Below are positions 43,750 to 52,474 of a DNA stretch of 64,000 nucleotides, in pieces. How positions within the stretch are numbered: position 1 is the first letter of the stretch; each line of letters opens with the position of its first letter. The stretch spans positions 1 through 64,000 of the forward strand of contig NZ_LXYE02000008.1 of the NCBI RefSeq assembly GCF_001659685.2. The letters are read 5' to 3'. A program made the translations under genes and the position numbers. The notes beneath the pieces were generated by a model. It worked only from the letters and a program-made list of their open reading frames with translations. It searched no databases and was not told the origin of the DNA. Origin of the DNA: Labilibacter marinus. GTDB lineage: Bacteria; Bacteroidota; Bacteroidia; Bacteroidales; Marinilabiliaceae.

Positions 43750-43757
43750 AAAAAAGT

Positions 43758-43785
43758 AAGGGGTTTAAAAAACAACAACGTCTAA
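43758..43785 (+). promoter_or_regulatory. second copy of the candidate ECF promoter
   Basis: AGGGGTTTAA (43759-43768) and AACGTCTAA (43777-43785) match the element at 43115-43142 with identical spacing, 18 bp before ATG 43803. The 8 bases between the blocks differ, so only the blocks are conserved. Confidence 0.55.
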
Positions 43786-43802
43786 TATAGTAAAGGAGCA
43801 AG

Positions 43803-44144
43803 ATGATGAAGGATGTAAATAAAAATATAGAACGTGAGGTAAATCAAATTTTAGATAGTACTTCAGTAAAGGAGAGAGTAAGTACTTCGCCATTTTTTAC
43901 TACACGCATCATAGGTAAGGTAGAACAGTTAGAGGATAGCTCCGTGTTTTTTACCAGGTTAAGCGTAGCCTTGAAGCCAGTTTTAGTATTACTGGTTATT
44001 TTTAATGTGTTTAATTTTTACGTTTATAATAGTTCTAATGAGGTAGATGCTGAACAGTCTGATGGTTCTGAGATTGCCTTAAACTATTATTCAGCTTGGG
44101 ATAATGAGTTTATTTTATCGGATGAAATTATAGGTAACGAGTAA
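43803..44144 (+). CDS. small single-pass membrane protein, possible anti-sigma factor
   Basis: A 113-residue protein with an N-terminal charged cytoplasmic part (about 1-55), one transmembrane helix (about 58-75, LKPVLVLLVIFNVFNFYVY) and a short acidic periplasmic tail. There is no zinc-binding HxxxCxxC motif, so it is not a classical ZAS anti-sigma; topology and position directly after the sigma gene still suggest that role. ATG 43803 is followed by a second ATG; an AAGGAG ribosome site at 43793 fits. The 12-bp gap to the next gene shows an operon. Confidence 0.6.
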   Translation: MMKDVNKNIEREVNQILDSTSVKERVSTSPFFTTRIIGKVEQLEDSSVFFTRLSVALKPVLVLLVIFNVFNFYVYNSSNEVDAEQSDGSEIALNYYSAWDNEFILSDEIIGNE

Positions 44145-44156
44145 GGAGGAATTAAA

Positions 44157-44693
44157 ATGAATAAGAAGTTTTATATCATCATAATTGTAGTTTTAGTTAT
44201 ACTCAATATTTTTTCGTGGAGAATTTGGTGGGATGGACCAAAGCCCATGCTAAAACAACAACAGAAGGAAGGTGAATTCGAAAATAAGAGACGAGGTGGA
44301 GGGAAGAATTACTTTTTTAACAAACTAGAACTTAGCCAGCAACAAAAAAGTCAATTTGAGCAAAATAGTAAGCATTATTTTAAGCAAATAGAAGTGGTGA
44401 AGGATAGCATGAATGTGATACGTAGCAAGATGATGTTGAGTTTTAAAGAAGGAAATGATAGCGTGTTACAGCAAAGTATACTCAAAGAAATGGCTAACTA
44501 TAAACTTCAGTTAGAGGTATTAACCATGGAGCATTTTAATGGTTTACGAAATATTTGTAATGAGGAGCAGATAGAAGTGTTTGATAGCTTGTTAGTGCGT
44601 ATGGTAGAACATTCTCCAATGTTTAAGGACGGAATGAGAGGCAGAGGGAAGCACCACCAAGAGAGGGATGAGAAACGGAATCATCATCAGTAA
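44157..44693 (+). CDS. membrane-anchored Spy/CpxP-like periplasmic sensor protein
   Basis: A 178-residue protein with an uncleaved N-terminal anchor (about 4-22, FYIIIIVVLVILNIFSW) and a long helical periplasmic domain with LELSQQQKSQFEQNSKHYFKQIE ... LTMEHFNGLRNICNEEQIEVF, the LTxxQ-type repeats of Spy/CpxP/CnrX proteins. The C-terminus is His/Arg-rich (GRGKHHQERDEKRNHHQ), a possible metal-binding tail. A strong AAGGAGG ribosome site (44144-44150) precedes it, unusual in Bacteroidota. In the ECF operon it likely senses envelope damage or metal and signals to the small membrane protein. Confidence 0.75.
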   Translation: MNKKFYIIIIVVLVILNIFSWRIWWDGPKPMLKQQQKEGEFENKRRGGGKNYFFNKLELSQQQKSQFEQNSKHYFKQIEVVKDSMNVIRSKMMLSFKEGNDSVLQQSILKEMANYKLQLEVLTMEHFNGLRNICNEEQIEVFDSLLVRMVEHSPMFKDGMRGRGKHHQERDEKRNHHQ

Positions 44694-44737
44694 TTAAAAA
44701 TAGCTTAAGTATTTAAATATCAAAGTGAATTATAAAC

Positions 44738-44768
44738 GAGCGTTTGTGATAATAGGAAAAGTACGCTC
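44738..44768 (+). repeat. inverted repeat between the two Spy-like genes
   Basis: GAGCGT (44738-44743) and ACGCTC (44763-44768), followed by AAAATTTT. A weak terminator or attenuator; the long loop makes it uncertain. Confidence 0.3.
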
Positions 44769-44810
44769 AAAATTTTAGAAATAGAAGTTTAATTATTTAA
44801 AATTTGTGAT

Positions 44811-45365
44811 ATGAAGAAGGTAAGAGTATTTAGAGTGATGTTAGCAGTAGCTTTATTAGCAATATTAGTGGTTGGAACTGCAGCAGGGGTAAAAGATGGT
44901 CACAGAGCAAAAGGACCTAAAGGAGAATGTGGACCAAAACATGGTTTGAACCTATCAGATACGCAGAAAGAGGAAATGAAGGCACTTAGGTTAAGTTTTA
45001 CAAAGGAAATGACACCTTATAAAAATGACTTAGGAGTGAAAATGGCTGAGTTAAAAGCTGCTTCAACAGGTGATAATATTAATGAAAAAACAGTAAACAA
45101 TCTGTTAGATGAAATAGGTGATATTAAAACTTTAATGGCCAAAAAGAAATTTGCCAATAAGCAAAAGGTTAGAGCTTTATTAACAGATGATCAAAAAATA
45201 ATGTTCGACGCTCATACAGGTAAAGGTCATAAAAGAGGACATCAAGGTAAAGCTATGCGTCAAGGAAGAAAAGATGGAGATCGCCAATTTCATAAAGGAC
45301 AAAAAGGACATGGCGAAAGATTTAGTCAAGCAGAAGCTGAGAAAGAAATAGAAATTCAAGGATAA
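44811..45365 (+). CDS. Spy/CpxP-like periplasmic protein with basic, His-rich tail
   Basis: A 184-residue protein with a Sec signal (about 1-26, LAVALLAILVVGTAAG). The mature part has LNLSDTQKEEMKALRLSFTKEMTPYKNDLGVKMAELKAA and LLTDDQKIMFDAHTGKGHKRG, the two LTxxQ-like motifs of the Spy/CpxP chaperone family. The last 60 residues are rich in Gly, Lys and His (GHKRGHQGKAMRQG). It would act as an ATP-independent periplasmic chaperone or metal buffer. Last gene of the sigma operon, closed by a terminator. Confidence 0.75.
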   Translation: MKKVRVFRVMLAVALLAILVVGTAAGVKDGHRAKGPKGECGPKHGLNLSDTQKEEMKALRLSFTKEMTPYKNDLGVKMAELKAASTGDNINEKTVNNLLDEIGDIKTLMAKKKFANKQKVRALLTDDQKIMFDAHTGKGHKRGHQGKAMRQGRKDGDRQFHKGQKGHGERFSQAEAEKEIEIQG

Positions 45366-45381
45366 GGTTTGGTTAGGTGAG

Positions 45382-45431
45382 GTAGCTAGCGGATATTTTC
45401 AATAATATTCTGCTAGCTACTTGTGTTTTTT
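45382..45431 (+). terminator. Rho-independent terminator of the ECF operon
   Basis: GTAGCTAGC (45382-45390) pairs perfectly with GCTAGCTAC (45412-45420), followed by TTGTGTTTTTTG. It separates the sigma operon from the transporter genes. Confidence 0.75.
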
Positions 45432-45455
45432 GTATACATTGTAAACTAAATTATT

Positions 45456-45463
45456 TATATTTG
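45456..45463 (+). promoter_or_regulatory. TAnnTTTG promoter element of the transporter genes
   Basis: TATATTTG matches the housekeeping -7 consensus, 50 bp before the TTG start of the ABC ATPase. The transporter genes thus have their own promoter of ordinary type. Confidence 0.6.
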
Positions 45464-45470
45464 GGTACTT

Positions 45471-45512
45471 GTCTCTCATAGTCTGTCTTCTCATATTTTA
45501 AAGTCTACAACA
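45471..45512 (+). repeat. heptamer-phased leader before the ABC ATPase
   Basis: Six 7-base steps (GTCTCTC, ATAGTCT, GTCTTCT, CATATTT, TAAAGTC, TACAACA) fill the leader exactly to the TTG start. The first three units are alike, the rest weak. It fits the arrays before the two RND genes in place but less well in sequence. Confidence 0.3.
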
Positions 45513-46412
45513 TTGGATATTTCTATTCAAAACCTGAATAAGGTTTATAAAAATAATTATCAGGCACTTACTGATGTTAATTTAGATATTGAATCTGGCA
45601 TGTTTGGTTTATTAGGACCTAATGGTGCTGGAAAATCTACGTTAATGAAAATTCTGGTTACTTTATTAGAACCCTCAGGAGGTGATATTTTAGTAAACGG
45701 GAAGCCATTAAGTAAAAACAGGCAAGATGTACGATCTATGATTGGTTACCTGCCTCAGGATTTCCGTTTTTTTGCCAAGTTAAAAACCTATGAGTTTTTA
45801 GATTATGCCGCTTCCTTAGCAGGGATAAGTAGCCGGAAAGAACGACGAAATGAGGTGGAACGCCTACTGGAACAGGTAGGTTTGTATGAGGTTCGAAATA
45901 GATATGCCAACAAGTTATCTGGAGGTATGAAACGTCGTTTAGGTATTGCTCAGGCCATTGTTGGTGACCCCAAAATAGTTATCGTGGATGAACCAACTAC
46001 AGGTTTGGATCCCGAGGAAAGAATTCGATTCAGAAATATTTTAGCAGACCTAAGTCAGCGCGATGTAATTATTGTTCTCTCTACGCATATTGTTGGCGAC
46101 ATTTCGAGTACTTGTACACAGATGGCTTTATTAAACGAAGGAAAAATTGGTTTTACAGGTAGTCCTAACGATTTTCTGGAATTATCGCAAGGTAAAGTGT
46201 GGCGAACACATGTAAACTTCGATCAAATGGAAGTGTTCAAGCAAAAATATCCTGTTATTACTACCATACCTGATGCCAATGGATATGAAGTAGAGTTAAT
46301 TGCGCCTAGTGCGGATGATTTTGTAGGAGAAGCCATTGCTCCCAACTTGGAGCATGCTTATGTATATTTTATGGAGTACGAAACCAATAATAGTTTATCA
46401 AGTCATGAGTAA
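45513..46412 (+). CDS. ABC transporter ATP-binding protein (ABC-2 type)
   Basis: A 299-residue nucleotide-binding subunit. Walker A GPNGAGKST at 35-43, Q-loop YLPQDF, signature KLSGGMKRR, Walker B IVIVDEPTTGLDP and H-loop STHIV are all intact. The start codon is TTG; no ATG fits upstream. The C-terminal extension (GKIGFTGSPNDFLELSQGKVW ...) is shared with the ATPase part of the RND fusion protein at 55797, so the two are paralogues. It overlaps the permease gene by 8 bp and is thus coupled to it. It should power the large permease encoded next. Confidence 0.9.
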   Translation: MDISIQNLNKVYKNNYQALTDVNLDIESGMFGLLGPNGAGKSTLMKILVTLLEPSGGDILVNGKPLSKNRQDVRSMIGYLPQDFRFFAKLKTYEFLDYAASLAGISSRKERRNEVERLLEQVGLYEVRNRYANKLSGGMKRRLGIAQAIVGDPKIVIVDEPTTGLDPEERIRFRNILADLSQRDVIIVLSTHIVGDISSTCTQMALLNEGKIGFTGSPNDFLELSQGKVWRTHVNFDQMEVFKQKYPVITTIPDANGYEVELIAPSADDFVGEAIAPNLEHAYVYFMEYETNNSLSSHE

Positions 46413-49400
46413 CCCTTTATTTACTGTTGCACGTTTCGAAGTTAAAACTCTATTAAGGAGTTGGTTCTTTCGTATTTTCTCTCTCATCGTCATCATATTT
46501 ATTTTATTCTTTAATATTATGGCTTCTACCGAGGTAGGTAGAGCAGGATGGCCAGATAGAATGTTATTGGGAGGTTTACCTTACATGAACCTTTGGGTAT
46601 TAAACATTGTACAGGCCATCATCGCAGTTTTCTTATCTGCTGATTTCTTAGGACGAGATAAAAAGCTAGATACAACTGAGGTGATATACGTAAGGAATAT
46701 GTCAAACTTTCAGTATGTATTTGGAAAGACCTTAGGAATATTGATCGTTTTTGGAGGGCTTAATTTATTGGTTCTTTCATTTACATTCATCATTAATTTA
46801 ATAAGTCCAGATGCAGGATTCAGTTTATTGACTTATTTCCTGTATCCCTTTATTATTTCCTTTCCTACTTTAGTGTTTATTTTAGGATTATCCTTTTTTG
46901 TGATGCAGTTGGTGCGTAATCAGGCAGTCACTTTTATTTTGGTATTGGGTTATATTGCCACTTGCGTTTTTTATTTAAAAGGGCAACATTACGGAGCTTG
47001 GGATTTTATCTCCTTTAACACACCCATGGCGTATTCGGCCTACGTTGGTTTTACCAATATAGCTCAGTTGGTTTTAATTAGAGGTGGATACTTTCTGATA
47101 GGCTTATCTCTTATATTGTTTACGGTATATAAATTACCCAGATTATCACAAACTAACTTCGGTAAAAAAATAATTATTGTACCAGCTTATATATGTTTAT
47201 TAATAGCCTTGTCAGGAATGGCATATTATCTTATACAAAGTGTTGATCAGGAAGAACTTATTCAAAGACAAGCCAGAATAGAAAAGCAACTTCCTATTGA
47301 GGCGGGTTATCAGATTTCGGATTATAAAATACAGTTAGAACACATTGGAAGTACAATAAGCGGAACGGTAAATTTTAAGGTAGAGAATACGACCACTTCA
47401 TTTCCTAACAAGTTAAAATTCTTCTTTAATAATGGACTTATTGTTGAAGAAGTGAAAATTGAAGAAGAGGCATCTAGTTATGAGCAGGATTTAAATATGC
47501 TGTATGTAAGCAATAAACACCTTCAGAATGCATCATTAAATATTAGCTTAAAATTTAAGGGAACACCGAACGATAAACTGGCATATTTTGATTTAAGTAA
47601 AGAGACGCGTGAAGCCTTGCATCGTTTTGACCCCTTAGTAGCTGATAAACGAAGTTGCTTTGCCACATCCAACTACTTATTTTTAATTAAGGAAACCTTT
47701 TGGTATCCTGTGGTGGCGGAAAGAAATGCATTACGCGTTCAAAAGTTTTTTACCTACGAGTTAAAAGTGAAATCATCCAATCAACTCAACTATATATCGC
47801 AAGGTAAGCAAGGTGAAGATGGTGATTGGGTTCATTTTACAGGAGATAAGCCTTATTCTAAAATTAGTTTAGTAGGAGGCCAATATCAAAGTAAAAGCAT
47901 TGAAGTAGATAGTGTAAATTATTCTGTAACCGCCCGAGAAGATGGTTTTTACTTCGAAAAGTATTTCGAGAACCTAAGCGACACATTGCCTAATTTACTG
48001 AAAGATATTAAAAAGGATTACGAACGTAAATTAGGTGTTGAATATCCTTATAACAGATTTTCTATTGTTGAGGTTCCTGTACATTTTTATGCATATTTCA
48101 GAGGTTGGAGCATCAGTAATGACAATACCCAACCCGAAATGATTTTTATTCCTGAATCAGGTTTAGGTTTAAGAGATTTTAATTTGGCTAGCAGGTTTAA
48201 TAACGAAGAAAGGCGCGTAAAGAACGATAAACTAGAATTATTGCCTAAAGAAATAGAAACCAATGTTTTTATGAATTTAGTGGGTAATACTTTTGCACAA
48301 CCTGTGCAAGGACGCCGATTTTTTGGTGGGAATAATGATGTAGGAAGAACCTTAGATAATTGGAGTGCTTTTTCCATGTTTCCGTTGTATTATAATTATG
48401 CCTATTCACTCGAGGAAAAGGATTTGCCATTTTTTAATATGTGTTTAGAATCATATATGCTAAATAGGGTGCATAGTTCTACGGGCAGGTTCGGAAGAAT
48501 GAGTTCTACGGATAAATCTATTCTGTTCTTAAATAAAAGCAAGGGTAGTCTGAAAGAATTGGCCGATGAGGAGGATTTAGAAATCAGCATTGCAGATATA
48601 ATTGTTACCGTTGGTAATAATCAATTTGCTACTGCTCAATCACGCATAGGGTCCGATAAATTTAGCTCTTTTGTAGATAGCCTGTTACAGGCCAACGCCA
48701 TGCAACAAATCGATCAAGAGATTCTTAGTCAACTGATTTCTGACGATACAGAACATGGTAATACCATTGATTCGGATACTGATGTTGAATTGCCTTCCTT
48801 TTTATTTGGAGAGAGTAAGGTGTATGAGTTTAAAGATGGCAATAGAAAACGATTTTATGTGGGCTTGCAAGTAGCTAATAAGGGCAATGTAGATGGTATT
48901 GTAAAAGCTTCTATAATGGGTGGCCGTGGCGGAGGTGGCCCAAGAGGAGGTCGTGGTGGTGGAGGTCCAGGTGGCCCGCCAGGAGGAAGAGGAATGACAG
49001 CGAGTTATGAGGAAATATACCTGATTAAAAAAGGACAGCATGTAAACATTGGTATTGTATTGGACAAAGCTCCTCGCATGATGTCGGTACATACTTATTT
49101 ATCTAAAAATGTACCTTCAGATACACGTTTCCCTCTGGCCGATTTTGAAGAGGCGCCATCGAGTTTTATGCCTAGGATAGGAATAACTCCATTAAGCCGT
49201 AAAATTAAACTAGTTCAGGATAACGAGATTATTGTAGATAATGAGCATGAGGGATTTTCTGTAGTAAATACAACGGGTCGCAAAACATTAAAGGAATATA
49301 TTTTGGAAATGAAAGATGAAGAAAATGTTGAAAATGGTTCTGAGTATAAAACATTGTCCTTTTTTCGACCTGCTTCGCGCTGGACTCCAGTATTAAACTC

Positions 49401-49758
49401 CTTTGCTTTTGGTGAGTTTACCAAATCAATGTCTTATAAAAAAGCTGGCGATGGCAATGCGGTAGCACAGTTCAAAGGCCAACTATCCGAAACTGGAAGG
49501 TATAATGTTTATGCTATGGTTCCTTCAAAGCGCATGGGTAATTTCCGAAATCAAGATCCTAAAGATGCCACTTATACTTATAAGGTGTACCATGATGATG
49601 GGGAATCAGAGGTAAAGGTGCCCATCGATCAGGATGCCTCAGATTGGGCTTTCTTGGGTGAGTTTTATTTATCCGATGGGGAAGCAATTGTAGAACTATC
49701 TGATTTAACTACAAAAAGAGTGGTTATTGCAGATGCTGTTAAATGGGTTAAACTTTAA
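46405..49758 (+). CDS. giant ABC-2 permease with M1-peptidase-like and golvesin-like domains
   Basis: A 1117-residue protein. The start at 46405 overlaps the ATPase stop; a frame upstream (46336) is inside the ATPase gene. Residues 1-290 hold about six to seven transmembrane helices of ABC-2 type. A long extracytoplasmic region follows with M1-aminopeptidase-like features (DYERKLGVEYPYNRFSIVEVP), but no HExxH zinc motif is visible, so peptidase activity is unlikely. A Gly/Arg/Pro-rich linker (about 839-863) precedes a C-terminal golvesin-like beta domain (about 1015-1117, GRYNVYAMVPSKR ... VVIADAVKWVKL). It would pair with the ATPase at 45513. The extra domains suggest handling of a protein or large envelope substrate. 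Confidence 0.85.
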   Translation: MSNPLFTVARFEVKTLLRSWFFRIFSLIVIIFILFFNIMASTEVGRAGWPDRMLLGGLPYMNLWVLNIVQAIIAVFLSADFLGRDKKLDTTEVIYVRNMSNFQYVFGKTLGILIVFGGLNLLVLSFTFIINLISPDAGFSLLTYFLYPFIISFPTLVFILGLSFFVMQLVRNQAVTFILVLGYIATCVFYLKGQHYGAWDFISFNTPMAYSAYVGFTNIAQLVLIRGGYFLIGLSLILFTVYKLPRLSQTNFGKKIIIVPAYICLLIALSGMAYYLIQSVDQEELIQRQARIEKQLPIEAGYQISDYKIQLEHIGSTISGTVNFKVENTTTSFPNKLKFFFNNGLIVEEVKIEEEASSYEQDLNMLYVSNKHLQNASLNISLKFKGTPNDKLAYFDLSKETREALHRFDPLVADKRSCFATSNYLFLIKETFWYPVVAERNALRVQKFFTYELKVKSSNQLNYISQGKQGEDGDWVHFTGDKPYSKISLVGGQYQSKSIEVDSVNYSVTAREDGFYFEKYFENLSDTLPNLLKDIKKDYERKLGVEYPYNRFSIVEVPVHFYAYFRGWSISNDNTQPEMIFIPESGLGLRDFNLASRFNNEERRVKNDKLELLPKEIETNVFMNLVGNTFAQPVQGRRFFGGNNDVGRTLDNWSAFSMFPLYYNYAYSLEEKDLPFFNMCLESYMLNRVHSSTGRFGRMSSTDKSILFLNKSKGSLKELADEEDLEISIADIIVTVGNNQFATAQSRIGSDKFSSFVDSLLQANAMQQIDQEILSQLISDDTEHGNTIDSDTDVELPSFLFGESKVYEFKDGNRKRFYVGLQVANKGNVDGIVKASIMGGRGGGGPRGGRGGGGPGGPPGGRGMTASYEEIYLIKKGQHVNIGIVLDKAPRMMSVHTYLSKNVPSDTRFPLADFEEAPSSFMPRIGITPLSRKIKLVQDNEIIVDNEHEGFSVVNTTGRKTLKEYILEMKDEENVENGSEYKTLSFFRPASRWTPVLNSFAFGEFTKSMSYKKAGDGNAVAQFKGQLSETGRYNVYAMVPSKRMGNFRNQDPKDATYTYKVYHDDGESEVKVPIDQDASDWAFLGEFYLSDGEAIVELSDLTTKRVVIADAVKWVKL

Positions 49759-49776
49759 ATATCTAAACTTAAATAT

Positions 49777-51246
49777 ATGTTTATCAATAAAATAAAAATA
49801 CGCTTGATTTTAGGAGCTATTCTATTTTCATCAGGACTTTATGGCCAACGGATTTTGTCCTTACAGCAGTCCATTGAGCAAGCCATGAAAACCAGTCCGC
49901 GTATACAAGGTTCCAGACTGTCTTTGATACAAAGTGAAGAGAATCTAAAGGCGCAAAGAGCCACATTAAAATCTAACTTTAATTTAAATGTTAGGCCATT
50001 AGAGTATTCGCATGATAGAATTTTTAATGAACAGTTTTCTGAATGGTATACCGTAGAGAACTATAGTAGTTTGGGTAATTTTAGAGTATCACAACCAATT
50101 TTATGGACTGATGGGGTACTATCATTAAATAATTCATTACAATATCGTGAGAATTCAAGTACAGGAGGTAATTCTTCTGGTTTTAAGGGTTTCAGTAATA
50201 GTTTAGATTTAACACTTGAGCAACCTTTATTTACTTATAACAGAACTAAACTGGAATTAAAGGAACTTGAGTTAAGTTATGAAAATGCCACATTAAGTTA
50301 TGCTTTACAGGAATTAAGTGTGGAGAATATGGTGACACAAGCTTTCTTTAAAGTGTATCAAACTCAAATGGCTTTGAATACTTCTCGTGAGGAATATCAA
50401 AACCGTAAAGAGAGTTATGATATCATCAAAAATAAGGTAGATGCAGGACTAACAGCGAAAGAGGAACTTTATCAGGCGGAGCTTGATTTAATGACCAGTG
50501 AATCCTCTATGAAAGATAATGAAGTGGCCTTTGAAAATGACAAGGACAATTTTAAGCAGATGCTAGGAATACCCTTAGAAGAAGAAATTATGGTATTGGC
50601 CGATGTTTCTGTGTTGCCTGTAGATGTTCAGTTGAATATAGCCATTGAACAGGGTTTATCTAATAGAATGGAGCTGAGACAACGTCAAATAGCTATTGAA
50701 AACGGACAGTTTGATATTATTAAAACCAATGCTTTAAATGAGTTTAAAGGGGATTTAGTATTAAAATTTGGCTTAATTGGTGAGAATGAGGAATTTCAAA
50801 ATATGTTTAACGAACCTACCAATAACCAGCAAGTTTCATTAGGATTAATTATTCCTCTGTGGGATTGGGGAGAAAAGAAAGCCAGACTAAAGGCGGCTCA
50901 AGCGGCGTTAGAACAAACACAAAATGATTTACGAGACGAAGAGGTGGATATTAAATTAACCATTCGTCAGGTATTTAGAAGTTTAGAGAACAACCTACGC
51001 CAAATTAGTATTGCCCGAAAAAATCTAGAGAATGCTGAGTTGACCTACGAAATTAATTTAGAGAAATACAAAAATGGTGATTTAACCAGTATGGATCTAA
51101 ATCTGGTACAAAACCAATTGACCACAAAAAAGAATGGTTTAACCAATTCCATCATCAGTTATAAACTGGAATTACTGAATATGAAAATTCAGAGTATGTA
51201 CGACTTTGAAAATCAAGTTCCAGTAACACCTCAATTCAAAAAATAA
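49777..51246 (+). CDS. TolC-family outer-membrane efflux channel
   Basis: A 489-residue outer-membrane factor with a Sec signal (SSGLYGQ, cleavage about residue 23). Two repeats of long helices and strands are seen (LSLQQSIEQAMKTSPRIQGSRLSLIQSEENLKAQRATLKS and NLENAELTYEINLEKYKNGDLTSMDLNLVQNQL), the TolC/OEP plan. It forms the trimeric exit duct for the membrane fusion protein and RND pumps encoded downstream, and possibly for the ABC parts. It starts 18 bp after the giant permease. Confidence 0.93.
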   Translation: MFINKIKIRLILGAILFSSGLYGQRILSLQQSIEQAMKTSPRIQGSRLSLIQSEENLKAQRATLKSNFNLNVRPLEYSHDRIFNEQFSEWYTVENYSSLGNFRVSQPILWTDGVLSLNNSLQYRENSSTGGNSSGFKGFSNSLDLTLEQPLFTYNRTKLELKELELSYENATLSYALQELSVENMVTQAFFKVYQTQMALNTSREEYQNRKESYDIIKNKVDAGLTAKEELYQAELDLMTSESSMKDNEVAFENDKDNFKQMLGIPLEEEIMVLADVSVLPVDVQLNIAIEQGLSNRMELRQRQIAIENGQFDIIKTNALNEFKGDLVLKFGLIGENEEFQNMFNEPTNNQQVSLGLIIPLWDWGEKKARLKAAQAALEQTQNDLRDEEVDIKLTIRQVFRSLENNLRQISIARKNLENAELTYEINLEKYKNGDLTSMDLNLVQNQLTTKKNGLTNSIISYKLELLNMKIQSMYDFENQVPVTPQFKK

Positions 51247-51258
51247 AAATCTACTCTT

Positions 51259-52314
51259 ATGATTAAAAGATATATTCCCATCGCATTATTAGGTATGAGC
51301 TTAGTAGCTTGTAACGATCAACAAAATAAATTCTCTGCAGATATTTCGATACCAGTTACGGTAGAGGAGGTGAGTCGGGATAATATTCAGGAAGTATTTA
51401 CCGCTACAGGTACAATTGTATCGGAGTTTGAGAGCCTTCAAACCACCGAAGCTTCTGGAGAATACTATATACAAATCAATCCTCGTACGGGTAAAAAGTA
51501 CAAAATGGGGGATGAAGTAAAGAAAGGCGAAATTATTATTCGTATTGAAGATGAAGAATACGAAAACAACGTCAACATTGAAGGTGCTAAAATTGATTTG
51601 GATATTTCTGAGATGGAATACGAAAAGCAAAAAGCTCTTTACGAAAAAGGAGGTGTTACTCTACGTGAGAAAGTAACAGGAGAAAAGCAATTGGTTTCAG
51701 CACAAAAAACTTACGAAAATGCCATTATTCAATTGGATAAGATGAGGGTGTCCGCTCCATTTAACGGAGTGATCACTGATCTTCCATACTTTTCGCAAGG
51801 GGTTAAAGTGGAGCAAGGTAAAGAGGTGCTTCAAATAATGAGCTATAAAGAAATGGTGATGGATATGATGTTACCAGAAAGCCAAATCACGAAAGTATCC
51901 CTAAATCAACAAGCTTGGATTACGAATTACTCTTTACCAGAAGATACTTTGTTTGGCAAACTAAAAGAAATATCACCAGCCATTGATGTGGAGTCTAGAA
52001 CTTTTAAAGGACGACTAGCTATAAGTAATAACGAAGCCAAATTAAGGCCAGGTATGTTTGTGAAGGCAGATATTATTGTGGATCAAAAGGACAGTGTTGT
52101 AGTTATTCCTAAAGATGCCATTTTAGTGCGCACCGACGGTAAAGTAGTATTTATAGCACGAGACAAAACGGCCGCTGAAAGAAAAATAGTTACAGGGATG
52201 GAAAATAATGGTAAGGTCGAAATTCTTGAAGGACTAAAACCTGAAGAACGATTAATTATTAAAGGTTTCGAGACGCTTAAAGATCGTTCTAAAATTAAAG
52301 TTTTAAATAAATAG
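51259..52314 (+). CDS. RND-type membrane fusion protein (periplasmic adaptor), lipoprotein
   Basis: A 351-residue lipoprotein (lipobox VAC, Cys18). The adaptor plan is clear: beta strand and lipoyl half (GEYYIQINPRTGKKYKMGDEVKKGEIIIRIED), a helical hairpin (about 95-145), the second lipoyl half (VSAPFNGVITDLPYFSQGVKVEQGKEVLQI), beta barrel (KLRPGMFVKADIIV) and membrane-proximal domain. It links the TolC protein with an inner-membrane pump. Only one adaptor is encoded for two RND genes, so it may serve both. Confidence 0.93.
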   Translation: MIKRYIPIALLGMSLVACNDQQNKFSADISIPVTVEEVSRDNIQEVFTATGTIVSEFESLQTTEASGEYYIQINPRTGKKYKMGDEVKKGEIIIRIEDEEYENNVNIEGAKIDLDISEMEYEKQKALYEKGGVTLREKVTGEKQLVSAQKTYENAIIQLDKMRVSAPFNGVITDLPYFSQGVKVEQGKEVLQIMSYKEMVMDMMLPESQITKVSLNQQAWITNYSLPEDTLFGKLKEISPAIDVESRTFKGRLAISNNEAKLRPGMFVKADIIVDQKDSVVVIPKDAILVRTDGKVVFIARDKTAAERKIVTGMENNGKVEILEGLKPEERLIIKGFETLKDRSKIKVLNK

Positions 52315-52406
52315 GCAGTGTAAAAGTTTATAAAGTTGAAAGTAATATAACAATAAGCATCTGAAACTATCAGGATTAGCTATTGGGCTTAATGGCCGAT
52401 TATTAT

Positions 52407-52426
52407 AGACTTTTTAAAGTCTTTTA
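52407..52426 (+). terminator. weak terminator-like palindrome
   Basis: AGACTT (52407-52412) and AAGTCT (52417-52422) around TTTA, followed by TTTT. It lies in the 160-bp gap between adaptor and first RND gene; read-through is likely needed for the pump. Confidence 0.4.
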
Positions 52427-52433
52427 AATCAGT

Positions 52434-52468
52434 CTTATGTCTTGATACTTAAAACTTGATACTAATTA
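52434..52468 (+). repeat. heptamer tandem repeat before the first RND gene
   Basis: CTTATGT, CTTGATA, CTTAAAA, CTTGATA and CTAATTA follow one another in perfect 7-bp phase and end 6 bp before ATG 52475. The array occupies the ribosome binding region. Confidence 0.6.
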
Positions 52469-52474
52469 GAATAT

